Shown: positions 34,910-43,275, counted from the stretch's first letter. The stretch: DNA of 64,000 bases from Bacteroidota bacterium (GCA_023392125.1 JAEVZS010000016.1:1-64000); one strand, 5' to 3'. Made by a program: numbers and translations. Notes: a model not told the origin generated them from the sequence alone.

Positions 34910-35467
34910 TCACGCCCTCTCCCTCATTGGTTCATAGTAAAGTATTACCCCTCCACCACTAAGGACTTTTGTCTTGACAAGTTTCAGAATTGTCCTTTCG
35001 GTTATATTTTCAAACAAGGGCAAACCGCTTCCTGCAACCACAGGATGAATGCAAAGCTGGAATTCATCGATCAAATTTAAGTTCATCAGCTGAATAATTA
35101 AACTCCGGCTGCCAACAAAAATATCTTTACCTGATTGCCGCTTTAATTCGTTAACCACTTCTCCGATTGGTTTATTCGCAAGTTTTGCACTATCCCATTC
35201 CGTATTTTTCAATGTATGCGAAAAGACAATTTTTGGAATTTTGTCTATAGCCAGCGCAAAGTCATTCATTGATTTTTCTTCTGAAGGATTTTCCAGCAGT
35301 GTCCGCCAAAACTCCATAAGCTGATACGTTGTTCTGCCGTATAGAATTGCGTCGCCGCCATTTAGCAATTCCTGATAATGCCGGTGTACTTCCTCGTCTG
35401 GCAGTAATATGGTATGGTCACAAAACCCGTCAAGGGTTATATTGATTGCAGCGATTATTTTTCTCAT
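34910..35467 (-). CDS. Dihydrofolate-reductase-like (RibD C-terminal) protein
   Basis: A 185-residue RibD-C/DHFR-fold protein: KIIAAINITLDGFCDHTILLPDEE, AILYGRTTYQLMEFW for NADPH binding, then FVGSRSLIIQLMNLNLIDEFQLCIHPVVAGSGLPLF. This branch is common in Bacteroidota and is not a housekeeping dihydrofolate reductase or riboflavin enzyme. It is an NADPH-dependent reductase of unknown substrate. Confidence 0.87.
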   Translation of the reverse strand: MRKIIAAINITLDGFCDHTILLPDEEVHRHYQELLNGGDAILYGRTTYQLMEFWRTLLENPSEEKSMNDFALAIDKIPKIVFSHTLKNTEWDSAKLANKPIGEVVNELKRQSGKDIFVGSRSLIIQLMNLNLIDEFQLCIHPVVAGSGLPLFENITERTILKLVKTKVLSGGGVILYYEPMRERA

Positions 35468-35547
35468 TGGAGGCTTGCAGTTATCTTTTTGTCATGTTAT
35501 AAACTTTCCTTCATTTATTGCTGTATGTCATCCACTCCCACCTCTCA

Positions 35548-35610
35548 CCCGGCTTTCCCGGAGAGCTTGTCAATAATTGTCATTGCGCAGAGCAGAACTA
35601 CTGAAAGGTA
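35548..35610. repeat. Type-B 3' repeat, copy 1
   Basis: The stretch from CCCGGCTTTCCCGG to GCGCAGAGCAGAACTACTG and GAAAGG is similar to 38509-38562 and, less closely, 39571-39622. All three lie immediately beyond the 3' end of a minus-strand gene. Shared pieces are CTTGTCAAYAAY, GTCAYT, CGCAGAGCRGAACKAC and GAAAGG. Confidence 0.65.
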
Positions 35611-35676
35611 ATGTCAATAATTAAAACATCTGAACTACTAAGGGAAACCTGTAGCTCAAGACGTTATGCACAACTT

Positions 35677-36366
35677 TTATTTTTTCAGTTGCCGCATTAC
35701 CACTTTTGCTATTTCTTTTGAGCTGAACGGGTTTTGTCCTGTAATCAGGTTTCCGTCCACAACTACTTTTGATGTCATTGGTATAAAAGCCTTTTTGTAG
35801 TCTGCTCCCCTTTCTTTAAGTGATTTCTCAAGGTTGAAGGGAACTTCTTTTTTTCGTCTGGCAAGGCTTTCTTCAAACCAGCTAAATCCTGTAATTGTCT
35901 TGTCCCTGATTAAATACTCTCCATTTGACAGCTTCACGTTTAAAAGTCCGCCAACTCCGTGACATACTGCTGCAACAATTTTGCTGTTTTCGTAATGTTG
36001 TCTGATGACAGCCTGAAGTGTCGCGTCGTCAGGGAAGTCATACATCGTGCCGTGTCCGCCTGCCAGATACACACAGTCAAATTGCTGTCCGGATACTTCA
36101 CCTGCACTTTTTGTGTGCTTCAACAACTCTCTGAACGAACTGTCTGCCCAATATTCTTTGGTTACTTTGTCCAGCATCATCGGTTTCAGGCTTTCAGGGT
36201 CTGCAGGTGTGTTTCCGCCTTTTGTGCTTGCGATTGTTATGTGGTAACCCTGCTCGTTGGCAAGGTGGTAAATATGCGTCAATTCGCTCAGCCATAAGCC
36301 TGTTTCCAGGTTACTGTTTTCATACTTCGCAACACTGGTAATCATAAGTAAAATTTTCATCATCAC
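35677..36366 (-). CDS. DJ-1/PfpI family (Hsp31-like) protein
   Basis: A 229-residue class I glutamine-amidotransferase-like protein. It has the DJ-1 pattern LETGLWLSELTHIYHLANEQGYHITIAS, a central DCVYLAGGHGTMYDF, and the nucleophile elbow IVAAVCHGVGGLL with the catalytic cysteine followed by His. The glutamate at ETGLWLSE is also typical of Hsp31-like proteins, which act as chaperones or glyoxalase/deglycase-type enzymes. Its start overlaps the end of the epimerase-like gene by 4 bases. Confidence 0.88.
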   Translation of the reverse strand: MMMKILLMITSVAKYENSNLETGLWLSELTHIYHLANEQGYHITIASTKGGNTPADPESLKPMMLDKVTKEYWADSSFRELLKHTKSAGEVSGQQFDCVYLAGGHGTMYDFPDDATLQAVIRQHYENSKIVAAVCHGVGGLLNVKLSNGEYLIRDKTITGFSWFEESLARRKKEVPFNLEKSLKERGADYKKAFIPMTSKVVVDGNLITGQNPFSSKEIAKVVMRQLKK

Positions 36367-37292
36367 CTTTTTTGCTCGTTCATTATTTCGGTAATGCCTT
36401 CCCGGTAGCTTGTGATTATAAAATCAGGAAACCGCTTTTTGAATTTATCGGAAACAAAAATGTTGTCATACTTATAGCGAGGCAGAAGTTCCAACAATCC
36501 TTTTGCTTGTTTATTGATTAGACTGCCTAATTTGAGAAACCACATTGGCATAACAGAATAATCAAGTTTTTTATTGGTAACTGTCGATATAAACGCAATC
36601 ATTTCCTTGTATGTAAGTCTATTATCATCACAAGGCAAATGCCACGTTTGGTTATACGCATCAGGCGTATTGCCGATTAGAGCCATTGCCCGACTTGCAT
36701 CGGGTGTCCAAATTAAAGTCCGTTTTGTGTTGTCTTTGAGTGGAACTCTTGGTTTTTTACCTTGTTTAATGTTGTCAAAAATCAATGTGTTGGTTACACT
36801 TTGCGTTTTACCTGCTCCGTAAAATTCAGGTGCCCGGCAAATAACTGCTTCAATATTTTTATTGCTAATCTCGTCCAACAGCATCGTTGCAATTTTTGCC
36901 CTTACGACTGATTTTTCTCCGACAGGCACAAACGGACTTTCTTCTGTCTGTGGTTCGCTGGTTTTGTCATACATATACGTGTTGTCAAAAAATACCAATT
37001 GGCATTTATGTTTTTTACAGGCTTCAATTACGTTTTTCATCATAATCGGAAATTGCTCTGTCCACATTTGGGCATTATTCGGCAAACCTACGGTCAGATA
37101 GGCGATGTCGCTGCCTTCAACGGCTTTGTCCGTAGCTTCTGCGTCCATTAAGTTTGCAGGAAACAACTGGTCTGTGTTGTTTACCTTTTTAGGGTTTCTG
37201 CTTACCAACCGGATGTCGGTTGTATAATTTCTATACAGCTCCCTTGCTAATTCTTCTGCTATCTGTCCGTTGGCTCCAAGTATTGTCTGCAT
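36363..37292 (-). CDS. NAD(P)-binding SDR/epimerase-like protein
   Basis: A 309-residue atypical short-chain dehydrogenase. It has the N-terminal ILGANGQIAEELARELY nucleotide-binding motif, DIAYLTVGLPNN, FFDNTYMYDKTSEPQTEES in the position of the catalytic region, and RAPEFYGAGKTQSVTN. It resembles NmrA/epimerase-like sensor or oxidoreductase proteins. The leader between its ATG and the degenerate S0 site reads GTTATAGGCAACTTTGG on the minus strand, like the leaders of the other cassette genes. The 4-base overlap with the DJ-1 gene makes a two-gene unit. Confidence 0.85.
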   Translation of the reverse strand: MQTILGANGQIAEELARELYRNYTTDIRLVSRNPKKVNNTDQLFPANLMDAEATDKAVEGSDIAYLTVGLPNNAQMWTEQFPIMMKNVIEACKKHKCQLVFFDNTYMYDKTSEPQTEESPFVPVGEKSVVRAKIATMLLDEISNKNIEAVICRAPEFYGAGKTQSVTNTLIFDNIKQGKKPRVPLKDNTKRTLIWTPDASRAMALIGNTPDAYNQTWHLPCDDNRLTYKEMIAFISTVTNKKLDYSVMPMWFLKLGSLINKQAKGLLELLPRYKYDNIFVSDKFKKRFPDFIITSYREGITEIMNEQKR

Positions 37293-37342
37293 ATTTGTTT
37301 ACTGTCTGTTGTTCTGTGCGAGGGTTAGTCCAAAGTTGCCTA

Positions 37343-37444
37343 TAACGTTTGCGGCTTGGCGAAGGACGGGGATTTCTCCCCTATCGCCCGGATTTCCCGA
37401 GTGATCTTTTATTCCTGCGGTCTGCGGCCGGTTTGCAGCAGTTA
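37343..37444. repeat. Degenerate attC-like site S0
   Basis: The left half (GCCTATAACGTTTGCGGCT, then TGGCGAAGGACGGGG) matches the left arms of sites S1-S7. The right half is replaced by type-B repeat sequence and ends GCAGCAGTTATAATC. The final GTTA overlaps the stop codon of the next gene. I read it as the decayed left-most member of the array. Confidence 0.55.
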
Positions 37445-38374
37445 TAATCTCCAACAGGTTATTATGTTGGCTTTGTCATATTCATAGCTTACAAATAGTT
37501 GTTGTTTGTCAAAAATCTGTGCTACTCTTTCTTTTTCGTTCAAGGTTATTTTATCAATAGTCTTTTGCTCCAGAAATGAATAAATCCCAATCTGATTGTC
37601 TTTGATAAGATATAATTTTTCCTCGCTTTCAGAAACGATGAATTTGTCAAAGTCAAAATCAAATTTGATCGCAATCTTTTTTGTCAGGTCTGATTTTAAA
37701 TAGATATCAATCTGGTTTACAGGCTCTATTCTCTCGCGGGTAGCTGAAGTAGCTTCAACGATCTTCCCCGGATGAAGATAGAGTTTATCCGATTTGCTTT
37801 TATATGCCTCGCAGAAAATAGCTGCCTGTAAAATTTCTTTTAGTTTGCCGGTGCGTAAATCGAATTGTTGTACACTTCCGGTTCTTGCACAAAAAATCAA
37901 AAATTCCGTATCGCTTTCTTTAAAAATTCCTCTACAGCTTTTCAGCTTTTTCTTTGTTCCTTTTTCGTCATTATAGTTGTAGACAAACAGAAAATCAGCA
38001 CCGGAGCTCATCAACAAAAGCGTGTCCTTGTCATTGGATGAAATAAAGTCGCTATACTTTTGAATACCTTTTTCAAACTTTCTGATAACTGAAAAGCCTG
38101 CTCTGTCGATCTGAAATATTTTACTGTCAGAAACAGCAAAAACATTTTTCTTATCAGAATTGAAATACAAGCACCTGACTGAATTTTTTATTGATACAGC
38201 ATTTAATTCCTTCCCATTCTCAAAAGAAAGCTGTCTTAATTTCATTGAAGGGTAAGCTGAACCCCAACCATCCGAAATATAGAATTTTGTGTTGTCAAAT
38301 GGGTCACTAACAGGTGTCAGCCCACCCAAAATTCCGTTTTTTAATTCTGTTGACCAGATTGCTTTTGGTTTCAT
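37442..38374 (-). CDS. Hypothetical beta-propeller-like protein
   Basis: A 310-residue soluble protein rich in short beta strands with repeating units such as NVFAVSDSKIFQIDRAG, LFVYNYNDEKG and LYLIKDNQIGIYSFLEQKT, a pattern suggesting a six- or seven-bladed propeller. No catalytic motif or family is recognised. It is bounded by the degenerate site S0 on the 3' side. Confidence 0.65.
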   Translation of the reverse strand: MKPKAIWSTELKNGILGGLTPVSDPFDNTKFYISDGWGSAYPSMKLRQLSFENGKELNAVSIKNSVRCLYFNSDKKNVFAVSDSKIFQIDRAGFSVIRKFEKGIQKYSDFISSNDKDTLLLMSSGADFLFVYNYNDEKGTKKKLKSCRGIFKESDTEFLIFCARTGSVQQFDLRTGKLKEILQAAIFCEAYKSKSDKLYLHPGKIVEATSATRERIEPVNQIDIYLKSDLTKKIAIKFDFDFDKFIVSESEEKLYLIKDNQIGIYSFLEQKTIDKITLNEKERVAQIFDKQQLFVSYEYDKANIITCWRL

Positions 38375-38508
38375 CGTGTGGCCCTGATTACTTGCTGCCG
38401 GCGGTTTGCAGCTTGCCGCAGTGGATGGTGGTCTTTATATTCATAGTGCCGGTGTTTTTATGAAGTGTAAATTTTGCCTCCTGCCAATTGTCTGTGGGTA
38501 CTATTAAC

Positions 38509-38562
38509 GGCCGGAGGCCTTGTCAACAACCGTCACTCCGCAGAGCGGAACGACCGGAAAGG
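38509..38562. repeat. Type-B 3' repeat, copy 2
   Basis: The segment GGCCGGAGGCCTTGTCAACA continues to CGCAGAGCGGAACGACCGG. It ends three bases before the stop of the gene at 38566. It aligns with 35548-35610 and 39571-39622. Confidence 0.65.
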
Positions 38563-38565
38563 ATA

Positions 38566-39186
38566 CTAATAACAGATAGCCGAGCAACAGCAGGAGTCTG
38601 CTTTCTCAAAGACGACTTTCCCTGATTCAGTAATTGTTCCATATCTTTTTAAGCTCGTGTAAACCGTATCGTAGCTGATCGTGTCCGCACTGTCATAATT
38701 TTCATAGACAATTCTGGAATTATAATTATAATCCATCGTGAGGTCTTTATTTATGTTGGTCATTTCCTGACATTCCAATATTTCTCCTCCAAAAAGAACA
38801 CATTTCTCCTCTAATAAAGCTTTTTTTTCCAGAACATCTCCGTTCTTTGAATAGACCATTAAATTAAGATTCGTCACACCTCCATGAATATAATAAAGGA
38901 TGCCGATATAGCTTGATGTGTCAGGCAATATGCCGACGATGTCGCGATGCAATCCGTCATTTTGCAATTCATCGTAGGTACTATCAAGCTTGTACATTAC
39001 TTTGTAATCATCAATTTGTATAGAATCAAAGTTTATTCTGTATGGCAAAGTAACAAAACCTGCTTTTTCGGTCAGCCTGTGTATTTCATTAATTTTACTT
39101 TCCCGGACAATCAGGCGTGAGTCCTTTGCCTGGCTATAGCCTAAAAAAAGTGATATAATAAGGAAGTAGCAGAGATAGATTTTCAT
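38566..39186 (-). CDS. Hypothetical exported protein
   Basis: A 206-residue protein. The ATG at 39186 gives a signal sequence (MKIYLCYFLIISLFLGYSQA) and is preferred over an upstream start that adds no conserved sequence. The mature part is charged, with a paired cysteine tail (DSCCCSAIC) at the C-terminus. No family recognised. Confidence 0.65.
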   Translation of the reverse strand: MKIYLCYFLIISLFLGYSQAKDSRLIVRESKINEIHRLTEKAGFVTLPYRINFDSIQIDDYKVMYKLDSTYDELQNDGLHRDIVGILPDTSSYIGILYYIHGGVTNLNLMVYSKNGDVLEKKALLEEKCVLFGGEILECQEMTNINKDLTMDYNYNSRIVYENYDSADTISYDTVYTSLKRYGTITESGKVVFEKADSCCCSAICY

Positions 39187-39216
39187 ATCAGTAGTTTTTT
39201 TGTGCACAATTACCGC

Positions 39217-39300
39217 CAACGTTTTAGCAGCTTTGGGTTCGGGCGGGATTAGAAGCACTTCTCCAGACTTCCGCCAAGAAAGACAGGTCTAATTCTGCTG
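39217..39300. repeat. Decayed attC-like left arm
   Basis: CCGCCAACGTTTTAGCAGC followed by CTTTGGGTTCGGGCGGGATT and AGAAGCAC resembles the left arm of the array sites (TAAC, GGCTTTG, GGCGGG, AGCAC). The right arm is only faintly recognisable (CTTCCGCC). It precedes the gene at 38566 in the position expected for a cassette border. Confidence 0.45.
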
Positions 39301-39477
39301 ATGTAATAATGTATATGTTGAGCAAGAACGGAGATCGTATTCAGATTCCGGAATTTTGCCGTTACAATTTTCCCAGTCAAGATTTTCAGGTTCATTTTTA
39401 AAATTCGTATTTACAATCCAGCTTCTGTTTAAAATTATTACACAAAATCTATTTGCAGGTTTTGTTTGATTATCCAT
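39289..39477 (-). CDS. Small hypothetical protein
   Basis: A 62-residue open frame beginning MDNQTKPANRFCVIILN. It lies between two decayed border sequences, so it could be a genuine one-gene cassette, a remnant, or a chance frame. There is no recognised domain and the composition is protein-like but unremarkable. Confidence 0.35.
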   Translation of the reverse strand: MDNQTKPANRFCVIILNRSWIVNTNFKNEPENLDWENCNGKIPESEYDLRSCSTYTLLHQQN

Positions 39478-39508
39478 GTTTCGTCGTTGGCGAGGTACTT
39501 TTGTCGCT

Positions 39509-39622
39509 CTATCGCTCGGGTTTCCCGAGTGATCTCATCCCTCCGGCCGGTTTGCACCAAACAATAAACCGGCCGGAGGCCTTATCCATAGAAGTCACTC
39601 GCTGAAAGCGAGCGACTGAAAA
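39509..39622. repeat. Type-B 3' repeat, copy 3, with strong hairpin
   Basis: 39509-39538 (CTATCGCTCGGGTTTCCCGA and onward) nearly repeats 37381-37410. It is followed by a perfect 14-base inverted repeat at 39540-39579 (CCTCCGGCCGGTTT with a 12-base loop) and then GGCCGGAGGCCTTATCC, which aligns with the copy at 38509. The last part overlaps the 3' end of the gene at 39595. The hairpin could also terminate transcription. Confidence 0.65.
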
Positions 39623-40035
39623 GAGTCTTTTACTTCATTTTCATACTCCTTTTTCGGTATTACAATTTCTGTTTCAGATTCTGTTGTCAGCTTAACATTT
39701 TGGTCAGTATGTTGAACCCAATAATTGATTCCCGTAAAACAACCTTGAATATGAACTTTCGTGCTATTCTCAAGATGGTCAATATGATGTCCACAGCAAG
39801 GAATTAAATGTTCACCAACTAAATTTTCTGGGTTGTGATTGTTTTCAATTGTCCTTAACAAATGCACTGACATTGCACTTAATGTCCAATGATTTTCTTT
39901 TTCTCTACGGTCAACAATAATTTCATTACCAATTCTAATTTTCACTTGTCCGTGAGCACATAAGTCAATTTCTTCAGGGGTATCTTCCAACCAATGAATG
40001 TCTAAAAGCTCTATTTCAAATTGTTTGTCTTTCAT
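39595..40035 (-). CDS. Hypothetical cassette protein
   Basis: A 146-residue acidic protein with several His and Cys residues close together (LIPCCGHHIDHLENSTKVH), which might bind metal. No family is recognised. The start is 28 bases from site S1, with the short leader GGACGACAC shared with the gene at 54699. It therefore looks like the cassette gene to the left of S1. Confidence 0.6.
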   Translation of the reverse strand: MKDKQFEIELLDIHWLEDTPEEIDLCAHGQVKIRIGNEIIVDRREKENHWTLSAMSVHLLRTIENNHNPENLVGEHLIPCCGHHIDHLENSTKVHIQGCFTGINYWVQHTDQNVKLTTESETEIVIPKKEYENEVKDSFQSLAFSE

Positions 40036-40062
40036 TTTGGTGTGTCGTCCTAAAATTGGCTA

Positions 40063-40188
40063 TAACGTTTCGGGGCTTGCCGAAGGCGGGGATTTTTAGC
40101 ACAAAAGTTCAATAGAATTACTAATGTTGAACCTTGCACAAATGCTCAATCGAAGCACTTCAGCCCCGCTTTTGGCAAACCCTTGTTA
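40063..40188. repeat. attC-like site S1 (126 bases)
   Basis: Bounded by TAAC at 40063-40066 and GTTA at 40185-40188. Left arm GGGGCTTGCCGAAGGCGGGG pairs with right arm CCCCGC...GGCAAACCC. The middle contains AGCAC and TTCAATAGAA elements. The outer right flank GTTACCTGCA is the reverse complement of the left flank TGCAGGTAAC of S2, at the other end of the enclosed cassette. Confidence 0.7.
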
Positions 40189-40213
40189 CCTGCAGGCTTT
40201 GTTTTTTTGTTCT

Positions 40214-40663
40214 CTAGTTATTTATGGAAAGATAAATATCAATTTCAGCGTTATTCCAGTCAAAACTTCTTTCGTCATAAACTTCAAAGTCAAAGCCAAA
40301 TTTTCGGTTAAGATTAGATTTCCAAATTCTAGTCCAAGTATCAGAAATGCATCCAGTCATTTGTCCTTTTGCAGTTTCTTTATGATATTTTTGTTCAGGA
40401 ATTATAAGTTCATCTAGGTTTTCAGGTTTCTCGGTATTCTCATCGACTTTGCATCCGATAAAATATGAAAAAAGTCCATTTTCGTCATTCTCATAATCAT
40501 AATAAACTGCATATAATGCGTCTGAGGTTTTATTAGGTATTATTTCAGCTATTTTATTTTCTTCAAAATACTGCCAAAGTTCTCCACAATCTATTCCAGA
40601 TTGACCATTTTCATTTTTCGTTTTTCTATTTAATTTTAGTCCAAAAAGTTTAAACTTTTCCAT
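40214..40663 (-). CDS. GyrI/Cass2-like effector-binding protein
   Basis: A 149-residue protein with the layout of the bacterial effector-binding (GyrI-like) fold: GELWQYFEENKIAEIIPNK, then ALYAVYYDYENDENGLFSYFIG, LIIPEQKYHKETAKGQ, and the C-terminal WTRIWKSNL and FDFEVYDERSFDWNNAEIDIYL. Cass2, the 'integron-associated effector-binding protein' family, has the same order of motifs and was found in an integron cassette. It should bind a small, perhaps cationic, molecule. It is the only gene between S1 and S2, with 25 bases to S1 and 49 to S2. Confidence 0.8.
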   Translation of the reverse strand: MEKFKLFGLKLNRKTKNENGQSGIDCGELWQYFEENKIAEIIPNKTSDALYAVYYDYENDENGLFSYFIGCKVDENTEKPENLDELIIPEQKYHKETAKGQMTGCISDTWTRIWKSNLNRKFGFDFEVYDERSFDWNNAEIDIYLSINN

Positions 40664-40712
40664 TAATTTATTTTATTAAAGTTTGATTTTGTTAAATTGT
40701 CACGCTTGCAGG

Positions 40713-40899
40713 TAACGGTTCGGGGCTTTGCGAAGTGGCGGGAAATCGAAGACGAAAGTTTCGATTTAGACGACACATAGCAAAAGCCAATTTTTGTTTG
40801 CTAATTTATAAAAAAAAGCCAATAAAATTGGCTTTTGCGGATTACGAAGCAGAAAGTTTCAATTTAGACGAAACCCGCCATTTTGCAAAACCCTTGTTG
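40713..40899. repeat. attC-like site S2 (187 bases, long type)
   Basis: Bounded by TAAC at 40713-40716 and GTTG at 40896-40899. Left arm GGGGCTTTGCGAAGTGGCGGG pairs in part with CCCGCCATTTTGCAAAACCC. The extra central part is an inverted repeat AAAAGCCAATTTT/AAAATTGGCTTTT. Length and layout match S7. Its right flank GTTGGTGGCA is complementary to the left flank TGCCACCAAC of S3. Confidence 0.7.
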
Positions 40900-40911
40900 G
40901 TGGCAGTTTTA

Positions 40912-41679
40912 TTAGTACGTTCTGCTTTCTCCGTCATTTGGAATAAATATTTTGTTTATAAGTCCAATTTTTGAAACTTCCATTCTTAATTGTTCTCTTG
41001 TTGTTGGGCAATGATTTACAGCTTCTAAATGATTAGCGATTACTTGATTTGGTGCATTATGAAAGAATTTAAGAATATCTTTCATTTTCATTAAGAGCGG
41101 TTGAAAAACATCAAATTGAGCCGTTCCACAAGCCACAACTGAAATTTCAGGCTTTAACTGTGTTAATACTTTATGCACATCATCAGTATAAATAGTGTCA
41201 GCACTTAAATATATTGATTTTTCATTAGGTAATTCTATGTGAAATCCCATTACGTTTCCCATTGGTTTTGCTATAAATCCGTAACCGTGAACAGCTGGAA
41301 TACCTTGTATTTTGCCACCTAAAAAATTTGTTGTTTTCCAATAGTCAACGGTTTGGACAACATTCAATCCTTTTTTTCTTAATATAGCTTCGTCTTTGAC
41401 ACTACAAATAACTGGAATTTGTTTAGAACGAAGAAAATTTTCTCCTTTCCTGTCAAAATGGTCTGGATGTAAATGTGTAATTAAGCAGTGTGTTGTTTTT
41501 TCAATGATATTTGTTGAATTGTTTGGTAAATCTACAATAGGATTACGTTTCGGTTTAAAACGGAAGAATGCAAATGGCGGAGCTGATGTTCCTTTTTTTC
41601 CAAGCATTGGGTCAACTAAAATTACTTTGTCGTTTGTTTCTATTGCCAAAGTTGCATTTCGTAAATGATGTACTTTCAT
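40912..41679 (-). CDS. MBL-fold metallo-hydrolase
   Basis: A 255-residue UlaG-like metallo-beta-lactamase-fold protein: MKVHHLRNATLAIETNDKVILVDPML, the metal motif THLHPDHFD (HxHxDH), a later AVHGYGF, and SADTIY, ending with NHLEAVNHCP. It is a predicted metal-dependent hydrolase. The substrate is unknown. The ATG at 41679 is the start that begins the domain. It shares its cassette with a Crp/Fnr-type regulator starting 73 bases upstream. Confidence 0.87.
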   Translation of the reverse strand: MKVHHLRNATLAIETNDKVILVDPMLGKKGTSAPPFAFFRFKPKRNPIVDLPNNSTNIIEKTTHCLITHLHPDHFDRKGENFLRSKQIPVICSVKDEAILRKKGLNVVQTVDYWKTTNFLGGKIQGIPAVHGYGFIAKPMGNVMGFHIELPNEKSIYLSADTIYTDDVHKVLTQLKPEISVVACGTAQFDVFQPLLMKMKDILKFFHNAPNQVIANHLEAVNHCPTTREQLRMEVSKIGLINKIFIPNDGESRTY

Positions 41680-41752
41680 TATTCTGAATTTTAAATTGAA
41701 AGTACAAAGTTGTCCAATGAAAAGATATTTTCCATTGATTGAAATCAAGAAA

Positions 41753-42325
41753 TCAGATTTTCTTTCTAATTCTACTTAAAGTTTCGGGCGAAATTCCCAA
41801 ATAAGAAGCGATATGATATTGGGGAATCTTTACCAACCAGTCTGGTTTTGTCTTCATAATATCAAGATATAGTTCTTCAGCACTATTTACAAAATGATTA
41901 AATTCTTCGGTTTCTTTATTGACAACAATTCGTTGGAAAACATTTTCAACAAACAACTTTCCACAACTATACTTATTGAATAAAGTCAAGTATTTATCTT
42001 TGGACAAAACCCTCAAATTTACATCGGTCAAACATTCTATATACTTTTTCGTTACAGTTGAATGTACAAATGAAGCAAAATCAGTTACAAATCCTGGATT
42101 TGTGTAAAAATAAATATTTTTTTCTTTGTCTTTGGTTGCATAATATTCCCGAATAACACCTTGGTCTAAAAAGCGTAGTTCATTTTCTACATTTCCATTT
42201 TTTAAAATAATTTCTCCTTTCTTGTAAGACTTGAAAACAAAATTATTTACAAAATCTTCCAAACCTTCTTTGTTTAAAGGGAATTCATTGTTGAAGAATA
42301 AAGATAAATTGTCTGTTTTCGTCAT
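41753..42325 (-). CDS. Crp/Fnr-family transcriptional regulator
   Basis: A 190-residue regulator with an N-terminal cyclic-nucleotide-binding-like barrel (SYKKGEIILKNGNVENELRFLDQGVIREYY) and a short C-terminal helix-turn-helix (PQYHIASYLGISPETLSRIRKKI), the usual size for this phylum. It lies directly upstream of the MBL-fold hydrolase in the same cassette (S2-S3) and probably controls it. It is unrelated to the receiver-CRP fusion at 18204. Confidence 0.87.
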   Translation of the reverse strand: MTKTDNLSLFFNNEFPLNKEGLEDFVNNFVFKSYKKGEIILKNGNVENELRFLDQGVIREYYATKDKEKNIYFYTNPGFVTDFASFVHSTVTKKYIECLTDVNLRVLSKDKYLTLFNKYSCGKLFVENVFQRIVVNKETEEFNHFVNSAEELYLDIMKTKPDWLVKIPQYHIASYLGISPETLSRIRKKI

Positions 42326-42373
42326 TTTTATTGTTAGGAGTTTTCCGCAGTTCGTTTTTCAAAAAATTGCCAC

Positions 42374-42462
42374 CAACGGTTCGGGTATTGCCGAAGGCGG
42401 GGGTTTTTAGCACAAAAGTCCAATCGAAGCCGTTCAGCCCCGCTTTTGGCAATACCTTGTTA
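42374..42462. repeat. attC-like site S3 (89 bases, short type)
   Basis: Bounded by CAAC at 42374-42377 and GTTA at 42459-42462. Left GGGTATTGCC and right GGCAATACC pair, where S4 has GGCTTTGCG and CGCAAAACC, so the arms co-vary. GGCGGGGG pairs with CCCCGC. The left flank matches the right flank of S2. The right flank GTTAGCGGT matches the left flank ACCGCTAAC of S4. Confidence 0.72.
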
Positions 42463-42477
42463 GCGGTTCGTTGTTCT

Positions 42478-42828
42478 TTACTCGTTGTCATTTGGTCTAA
42501 TTTGGTCAGCAAGTTTTTTAGGTGCCACTTCACAATATGCGGTTGTCAATGCGTCAAAAAATAGTTCTTTACGAACTTTACTCATTTCAATAAGCGTCCA
42601 ACCTTGTTTCCCCCATTTATTCTCTACTGGAAAAATAATTGTCTTGTCGGCAGACGAAAAAACATTTTGGTCAATTTCAGATAATTTGATACAAGCTCTC
42701 TTTTTCAGGTCGTCATAAGTAGCAAAGATTTTCTTTTTCACCCTAAAAGAAGTTTTTTCAAAATGGGGTTCTTCTGTCGCTTCGGGAAACGAAAGAGCCA
42801 ATTTTCTGAATATGTCAATTGTTACCAT
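42478..42828 (-). CDS. MmcQ/YjbR family DNA-binding-like protein
   Basis: A 116-residue protein with the YjbR pattern: FRKLALSFPEATEEPHFEKTSFRVKKKIFATYDDLKKRACIKL, then a C-terminal WTLIEMSKVRKELFFDALTTAYCEVAPKKL. The fold resembles CyaY/YjbR and is thought to bind DNA, but no function is proven. The start is 5 bases beyond the end of the cupin gene. Two genes are therefore joined without a border site. Confidence 0.87.
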   Translation of the reverse strand: MVTIDIFRKLALSFPEATEEPHFEKTSFRVKKKIFATYDDLKKRACIKLSEIDQNVFSSADKTIIFPVENKWGKQGWTLIEMSKVRKELFFDALTTAYCEVAPKKLADQIRPNDNE

Positions 42829-42833
42829 ATAAA

Positions 42834-43241
42834 TTACTTATTGTCTTCAAACCATTTTACAATTGATGGCATATTTCTCTCAAAGCCACCCGGAATAAAA
42901 AAGTTTAGAAGTCCCGATTTTTCATCTGTCCTGTTTGCAAAATCGTGAATTGTCCTTGCAGGTATTCTTAGAAAATCTCCTTTACGAATTTCTAACCATT
43001 TGTCACCAACCAGTATTGATGTTGTACCTTCTATGCCGTAAAAAACTTCGTCATTGTCTTCGTGTTGATGAGCACCAGGCCCGTCAGAGTTTGGTTCAAG
43101 CCACCATTCCGAAATGCTGTATTTGTCTGCTGTTTCATTTTCGTCTGCCTTAAATACAGCTGTCATTGTTCCACAGTTATAAATCCTGCCTTCTCCTGCT
43201 TTAAGAATTAATTCGTCAGTGTCGTTATGTTTATGTTTCAT
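42834..43241 (-). CDS. Cupin-domain protein
   Basis: A 135-residue single-cupin protein. It has the metal-binding motif GPGAHQHEDNDEVFYGIEG (HxHx4Ex6G), the strand IRKGDFLRIPARTIHDFAN, and an acidic start. The ATG at 43241 is preferred, giving MKHKHNDTDELILKAGEG. Its leader GGTCATTGTA...GCGAC is nearly the same as the leader in front of the NTF2 remnant at 43742-43870. It may be a dioxygenase, isomerase or binding protein. Confidence 0.85.
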   Translation of the reverse strand: MKHKHNDTDELILKAGEGRIYNCGTMTAVFKADENETADKYSISEWWLEPNSDGPGAHQHEDNDEVFYGIEGTTSILVGDKWLEIRKGDFLRIPARTIHDFANRTDEKSGLLNFFIPGGFERNMPSIVKWFEDNK

Positions 43242-43275
43242 TTTTTGTCTGTTTGTTGTTTGTCGGAGGTCGCTA

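Noticed and set aside
40735..40974. 79-residue plus-strand open frame
   Set aside because: It consists mainly of site S2 and runs into the MBL-fold gene on the other strand.
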